From assembly GCA_030035585.1 (NCBI GenBank), contig CM057475.1, positions 62,001 through 126,000 of the forward strand: a DNA stretch of 64,000 nucleotides, read 5' to 3'. The position numbers and the translations under genes were made by a program. Of this stretch, positions 58,481-64,000 are shown one piece after another. The notes beneath the pieces are model-generated. The model had not been told where the DNA came from. It saw only the letters and a list, made by a program, of their open reading frames with translations, and did no database searches. The number at the start of each line of letters is the position of its first letter. Position 1 is the first letter of the stretch. This DNA is from Dugong dugon. Taxonomy: Eukaryota; Chordata; Mammalia; Sirenia; Dugongidae.

Positions 58481-58565
58481 AAGAAAGAGATAGCCAGGGA
58501 GTAGCTGTGTACTGACTGTATAATGAGAAACTCTTTTTTCTGTAAACCTTCACCTAGGGTACAAT

Positions 58566-58567
58566 AA

Positions 58568-58600
<33 letters not shown>
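58566..58600. repeat. (TA)n / (TGTA) microsatellite
   Basis: A pure alternating TA run followed by 'tgtatgtataa', immediately left of where L1 ORF2 similarity starts. It coincides with the point where the L1 loses its 3' part, suggesting breakage or recombination at this fragile sequence. Confidence 0.85.
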
Positions 58601-58604
58601 AAAA

Positions 58605-61600
58605 GAATGATGTTGGCTCTTGGTTTTGTATAGCTGCCCTTTATTATGTTGAGAGATTTCCCTTCTATAGCTATTTTTGAGAGTTTTTATCAGGTATGGG
58701 TGTTGGACTTTGTAGAATGCCTCTTCTGAATCCATTGAGATGATGATGTGATTTGTTTTCTTTTATTTACGTGGTGGATTACTGTAATTCTCTAATGTTG
58801 AATCATCCTTCCATACCTCGTATGACTCCCATTTGGTGGTGGTGTATTTTTTTTTCATATAATGTTGAATTCTATTGGCTAGAATTTTGTTGGGAATTTT
58901 TGTATCTATATTCATGAGAGATACTGGTGTGTAATTTTCTTTTTTATGGTGTCTTTACCTGGTTTTGTTATCAGGGTTATGCTGGCTTCATAGAATGAAT
59001 TCAGAATTCTCCCTTCCTTTTCTATGTCCTGGAATAGTTTGAGTGGCACTGGTGTAAACTCTTCTCTGAATGTTTCGTAGAATTCTCCAGTGAAGTCTTC
59101 TGGGCCAGGGCTTTTTTGGTTGGGAGTTTTTGTTTTTTTTTAAATTACGTTTTCAATCTCTTCTCTTGTTATGGATCTGTTCAGATTTTCAACATCAATT
59201 TGTGTTAGTTTGTGTAGGTAGTATGTTTCCAGAAATTTGTTCATTTCTGCTAGGTTTTCAAATTTGTTGTAGCATAGGTTTTCATAATACTCTGTTATGA
59301 TGCTTTGTGTTTCAGTTGGGTCTGTTGTAATGTACCCCATTTTATTTCTTATTTGGGTTATTTGCATCCTCTTCTGTTTTTCTTTTGTCAGTTTGACCAG
59401 CGGTTTATCGATTTTGTTGATCTTTTCAAAGAACCAACTTTTGTTGATTCTATTGTTTTTCTAGTCTTTATTTCATTTATTTCTGCTCTGATCTTTATTC
59501 TTTCCTTTCTTCTGGTGGCTGTGGGCTTCTTTTGCTGTTCTCTTTCTATTTGTTCAAGTTGTGTAACTAACGTTTTGATTTTGTCCCTTTCTTCTTTTTT
59601 TGATGTGTGAGGATTGCCTTTGCTGTGTCCCAAAGGTTTTGGTACGATGTGTTTTCATTCGTGTTTGATGCTAGAAATTTTTGGATTCCATGTTTGAGTT
59701 CTTCTATTACCCAGTGGTTTTTAAGCAAGGAGTTATTCAGTTTCCATGTAATTGATTTTTTTTCCTTGGTCTTCCTGTAGTTAGTTTCTCCTTTGATAGT
59801 GTTGTGATCAGAGAAGATAGTTTGTACTACCTCAATGTTTCGGATTTTGTGGAGGGTTGCTATGTAGCCTAAGATATGGTCTATTCTGGAGAACGTTCCA
59901 TGTGTATTGGAACAGAATGTCTACTTTGCATTTGTTGGGTGGGGTGTTCTGTATATGTGTATGAGTTCAAGTTGGCTGATTGTGGCCTTTAGATCTTCTG
60001 TATCTTTGCTGAGTTTCTTTTTAGATGTTCTATCCTTTCCAGAGAGTGCTGTGTTGAAGTCTCCTCCTATTATTGTGGAACTGTCAATTTCTCTTTTCAG
60101 TGCTGCTAGAGTTTGTTTTATATATTTTGGAGCACTGTCATTGGGTGCATAGATATTAATTATGGTTATGTCTTCATGATGGATCGTCCTTTTAATCATT
60201 ATATAATGGCCATCTTTGTCTTTCGTGGTGGATTTTGTATTAAAGTCTATTTTATCTGAGATTAGTATCACCACTTCTGCTGTTTTGGGGTACCTGTTTG
60301 CTTTCTATATTTTTTTCATCTTTTGATTTTTAATAAATTTACGTCTTTGTTTCTAAGGTGTATCTCTTGTAGACAGTATAGGATAGATCCTGCTTTTTTA
60401 TTTATTCTGTCACTCTCTGTCTCTTATGAGTGCATTTAGGCCATTTACATTCCACGCTATTATTGATAGATGTGAGTTTATTGCTGTCATTTTGTAGTGC
60501 TCTTTTTGTGGTGCTGACATTTTCTTTGTTCCTCTTACTCTCCTATACTGATTCCTTTTGTTTGTGGGTTTGTTTTTTCATTTCTTTTGTTTTTCTAGAT
60601 TTTTTTCTTAAGACTTTTGGTTTTTCTTCTTTCTTTGGATGAGTAGGCGTGTTAACTTTCTTTGTGCTTACCTTGAAATCTACCTGTATCTTCCTAGGAT
60701 TGAACAAGTCTTTTATTACTTGGTATTGCCTTGCCTTCCTCTCCTTTAGAAAATTCTATACCTACACCCTTTATTCTGTCTTTTCTTGTTCTGATATTTT
60801 TGTCATTTACAGATTAACCTCTCTGGTTTCCAGTTGCAAGTCTTTTAGTTTTGAAAAATCCTTGGGAGTTCACTTCCTAAGTTGGTATCTGGCTGCTGCG
60901 ATCTTGCATCTTAGATTCAGGCTGTAGTCTGATGTTGTTTGTTCTCAAACCGAAGGACTTGCTTTAGTAATTCCTGTAAGTTTGGTTTGGTTTTTAAATA
61001 TACCCTTCATTTCTGTTTATCTGGAAATTTCTTAATTTCACCATCATATTTGAACGAGAGTTTCACAGGCTATATTATTCTTGGCTGGTGGTTTTTTCTT
61101 TCAAGATTTTATATATGTCATACCATTGTCTTCTTGCCTCCATGGTTTCTGCCGAGTAGTTAGAGCTTAGTCTTGTTATTTCCCCTCTGTATGTGAGTTT
61201 GTGGTTTTCTTGAGCTGCTCTCAGCATTCTTTCTCTGTCTTTGGTTTTAGCCAGTGTGATTATGATATGCTTTGATGATTTTCTTTTGGGGTTTATCCTA
61301 TATGGGATTCGTTGAGCTTCTTGGATGGTCAGCTTTCCAACCTTCATGACATTAAGGAAGTTTTCTGTCGGCAATTCTTCAGTGATCCTGTCCGTGTTTT
61401 CCATTTTCTCCCCCTATTCTGGAACTCTGATCTCTCACAGAGTTTTGCTTTTAAATGTATCCCACATCATTCTCAGCTTTTCTTCATTTTTCTTAGTTCT
61501 TTCTTCTAATTTTTTCCTAAAAAGAATGATATCCAAGTGTCTCAGTTATTGAGTGCCACTGTAACAGAAATACCACAAGTGTATGGCTTTAAGAAACAGA

Positions 61601-62640
61601 AGTTTATTCTCTCACAGTCTAGTAGGCTGAAAGTCCAAAGTCAGGGCATTAGCTTCAGGGGAAGTGTTTTCCTGTCAATTCTGGAGGAAAGTTCTTGCCA
61701 TCAATCTTCCCCTGGTCGAGGAGCTTCTCTGTGCAGGAACCCAGATCCAAAGGATGTGCTCTGCTCCTGGCACTGCTTTCTTGGTGGTATGAGGTCCTCA
61801 CTCTCTGCTTGCTTCTCTTTCCTTTTCTATCTTGTAAGATAAAAGGTGGTTCAGGGCACTCTCCGGGGAAACTCCCTTTATATTGGATCAGGGATGTGAC
61901 CTTAGTAAGAGTGTTACAATCCCACCCGAATCCTCTTTAACATCAAATTCCAATCACAGAGTGGAGGGCAACCACACAATACTGGGTATCATGGCCTAAC
62001 CAAGTTGACATATATATTTGGAGGACACAGTTCGATCCATGACACCGAGTATTTGTCTTCAATTTTGCTGTTCCTGTCTTCCATCATTTCAAACTTGATC
62101 CTCAGAATGTTTATGACCCTGTCCATTTCTGAAATCTTGTTGTTTATCTTTTGGATTTCTAATTACTGTTTTTGTATGATTTCTAGATGTGAATTAATTT
62201 GGACATTTTGTTCATGTGTTATTTTCCTGAATTCTTCTATTGTTTTATCTGTCTTTTCCGTGATTTTGACTGCGTTTTCCTTGATTTTGTCTATTTTTTC
62301 CTCATTCTTGTCTACTTTTTGCTTCAACTCTTGGGTAGCTCTGGCTATTAGAGATTTGGATTCCCTATCAGGTAGTTCTAGTGCCTTTTCTTCTACTGGA
62401 AAGTCATCTGGTGTTTTATTTTGATGCCCACTGGAACCATCTTGTCCTGTTTTTTTTGTTTTCAATTTTCTGCTGTCTTCAGGACATTCAGTACTTTTGT
62501 TTGTTGATTTATTGTAGACTTGTTTCTTCTGTCCCCTTTTTTTGTTTTATTTGGTTATGTCTGAGCAAGCGGGCTGTGCGTTCTTTGTTGTTTGCTTGTC
62601 TGTGGGCATAGGGTTTTCACCCCCTTGTGCAATGGGCAGA
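58605..62640 (-). mobile_element. L1 LINE, copy 2, lacking its 3' end
   Basis: Antisense L1, read from 62640 down to 58605. ORF1: N-terminal basic and coiled-coil part (62465-62163), then after an LTR insertion the C-terminal RNA-binding part (61404-61075, with 'IQEAQRIPYRINPKRKSSKH'). ORF2: apurinic endonuclease part (60274-59921, including 'INIYAPND' and the metal-binding 'GGDFNT'), linker (59633-59388), start of the reverse transcriptase (59367-59140), and text around polymerase motif A ('EEAFYKVQHPYLIKTLK', 58735-58680). Stops and frameshifts separate these, so the copy is dead. Unusually, the rest of ORF2, the 3' UTR and poly(A) are missing; L1s normally lose the 5' end. Confidence 0.9.
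61538..62044 (-). mobile_element. Solo LTR, MaLR type, inserted in L1 copy 2
   Basis: The same 507-bp LTR as at 48470-48976, at the same position of the same L1. By hand I count 7 differences between the two copies (about 98.6% identity), with no length change. Flanks are again 'ccaag' and 'ccgag'. Confidence 0.78.
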
Positions 62641-62641
62641 T

Positions 62642-63662
62642 TGTGATTGACTTCAGACACATAAAGATGGATGCCTGGGAGACAAAAGGAACCACACAAT
62701 AAGGTAAATAAAAGAGTTCACAAGTTTGAGTTCTACATTTTGGGGTTTCTCAACCGTAGGTTTACAAGAAATAAGATCAGGGGATGCTCTAGGAGGCTTT
62801 TACAGCGAAAGTGTAAGGCTGACTCACTACTCTTATTTTGAATTATAAAGAGCAAGTATAGATAAGGAACCCTGGTGGCACAGTACTTGGCTGCTAACTG
62901 AATGGTCAGCGCTTTGATACCCTAGGTGTTCTCAGGAGAAAGATGTGGAGGTCTGAATCTGTAAAAATGTACATGGGGGCACTATGAGTCAGAGTAGACT
63001 CGACGGCACCTAACAACAGCAACAGGCAATATAAGCTCCATGGGCAGCTCTACTCTTACCTATGGGGTCGCTAGGAGTCAGAATTGATTCAACAGCAATG
63101 GTTTTTGTTTGTTTTTTGTTTTTCTCATCCCTCTTGGTACTCCCTGCTACTTGCTTCCCTAACTGTCTGTACTTCCTCTATGAGACTTTATTGCAATTAT
63201 TCAGGTCTTCGCTAATAACCTATCACGGTAGACAACGATCTTGCCTAGTAAGACTGTCTACCACAGAGCAAATCATTACTCAATGAATTAGGGTATTTTA
63301 TTAATTCCCGTCTATATACAAGGTAGGGGTGTAAAGCTTTCAGGAAAAATACAATTACAGCGAAATAAACTCACTAATAACCGCTGGAGAATCATAAAAG
63401 CTGGTAAAGTCTGCAAAATTGACCTTAGGAAATCCAAGGCACATCTGGGGCTTCTGTAGGGAAGCATTACTCATTTTTTATTCAAACTGCTCAAGTAATA
63501 GTGTAATAAAATCTGGTTGGTGGAAACTTCTATCTTTTGACTCTGGTGGAACTTCCATGTTTCTAAGACTGTTCTCCTCACAGACTGCTAACACAGAGAT
63601 TTCTGATACTGCAACATACACCACTGAACTCCGTGATTCCTGTGAATTGGAAAAATAAGAAC
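62642..63662. repeat. Duplicated flank segment D, copy leading into satellite
   Basis: Homologous to 51544-52558. At its left edge it is joined directly to L1 5' sequence: 'aatgggcaga' at 62640, one base, then 'tgtgattgac'. The 1,970 bp present at 49574-51543 are therefore missing. At its right edge, 63662, it is joined to satellite exactly as at window position 123. It contains the AfroSINE with the RTE-tail patch (62866-about 63125; patch 62970-63038). The remaining part has no recognised gene or repeat. Confidence 0.9.
62866..63125 (+). mobile_element. AfroSINE variant with foreign patch, second copy
   Basis: Counterpart of 51767-52024 within the duplicated segment. It has the same head, the same long-variant middle, the same 69-base RTE-tail patch with its 'ggcaatataagctc' end, and the same 3' half. 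A few substitutions separate the copies, for example 'gggggcact' for 'ggggtcact'. Confidence 0.75.
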
Positions 63663-64000
63663 GGTTTCTCTTCTCCTTTAGCGATAACGTCTGTGAAGCG
63701 GTATTCTCAGCCGCGCAGCCCAGAATGCCCATGGAAATGCTGGAAATCCTGTACAGCCTCAAGTACTTGAAAGGGATAAAAGTCATACATTTTATCCAGG
63801 TAGACAATGCACAGGCAGCTTTCTTAAGCATGTAGCACAGAGGGTTTATCAAACATAGAAAGTGAATAGTTCTCCTTTAATTGCCAGACTGAGAGCAACA
63901 AGCACATGCTTTGTCTTTCAGGCAGGGAAGAAGCTACATGCTTGTGTTACGCACACAAGCTATAGTCAGCAAAACCGAACCTGTTCTGCTGTCCTCTAGG
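63663..64000. repeat. Restart of the satellite array (next macro-unit)
   Basis: These bases are identical to 124-461, beginning 'ggtttctcttctcctttagc' and carrying the same private variants of the first array monomer: 'ctgtgaagcgg', 'cccatggaaatgctgg', 'agtacttgaaagggata', 'gttacgcacacaag'. Because these variants occur nowhere else in the array, this is the start of the same array edge again, not a random satellite fragment. Confidence 0.95.

Overview
This is non-coding, repeat-dominated mammalian DNA, almost certainly from an afrotherian and most probably an elephant. The lineage evidence is in the interspersed repeats. Several copies of the tRNA-derived Afrotherian SINE are recognisable by 'ccctggtggcacagt', 'ggcagttc.aatccaccag' and 'gactcgacggca'. 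There is also the 3' end of the RTE-clade LINE that shares the AfroSINE tail, plus an L1, a MaLR-type LTR and an ERVL-like element. I see no intact protein-coding gene, rRNA or tRNA gene, and no CRISPR array or prokaryotic feature.

Layout. (1) 1-123 is the end of a duplicated flank segment, 'D'. (2) 124-47972 is one uninterrupted satellite array of about 70 tandem monomers of ~683 bp (one type is 663 bp). The array has nested higher-order repeats (HORs). A diverged left part (124-10706) contains a recent 1,366-bp dimer duplication. A 4-monomer HOR of 2,713 bp follows (10707-22220), itself doubled as an 8-monomer super-unit with one monomer lost. A 10-monomer HOR of 6,790 bp then runs to 47350, with one 11-monomer variant (7,473 bp) and one 4-monomer deletion derivative (2,711 bp). 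(3) 47973-49573 is a piece of an antisense L1 carrying a MaLR LTR, fused directly to the satellite. (4) 49574-51543 holds SINE, RTE and unassigned sequence. (5) 51544-52558 is D with its original continuation. (6) 52707-about 56140 is an ERVL-like element with two LTRs, followed by unassigned DNA and an ancient interspersed repeat to about 58480. (7) 58605-62640 is a longer copy of the same antisense L1 with the same LTR insertion. (8) 62642-63662 is D again, and at 63663 the satellite restarts.

The central observation is that bases 1-461 and 63540-64000 are identical when I read them side by side. The window therefore spans one complete period of 63,539 bp. Either the locus is a tandem macrosatellite whose unit consists of a whole HOR satellite array plus about 15.6 kb of interspersed-repeat DNA, or this is an assembly overlap. 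Both sides of the array have an array-free counterpart inside the window (D at 52436-52558; L1 at 61046 onward), so the array edges can be placed to within a few bases.

The short open frames seen in both strands of most monomers are best explained by homogenisation of a low-stop satellite sequence. A protein or spliced RNA from the array is not demonstrated. Other monomer-level signals, such as paired CpG-containing dyads and splice-site-like motifs, are reported as observations with checks.
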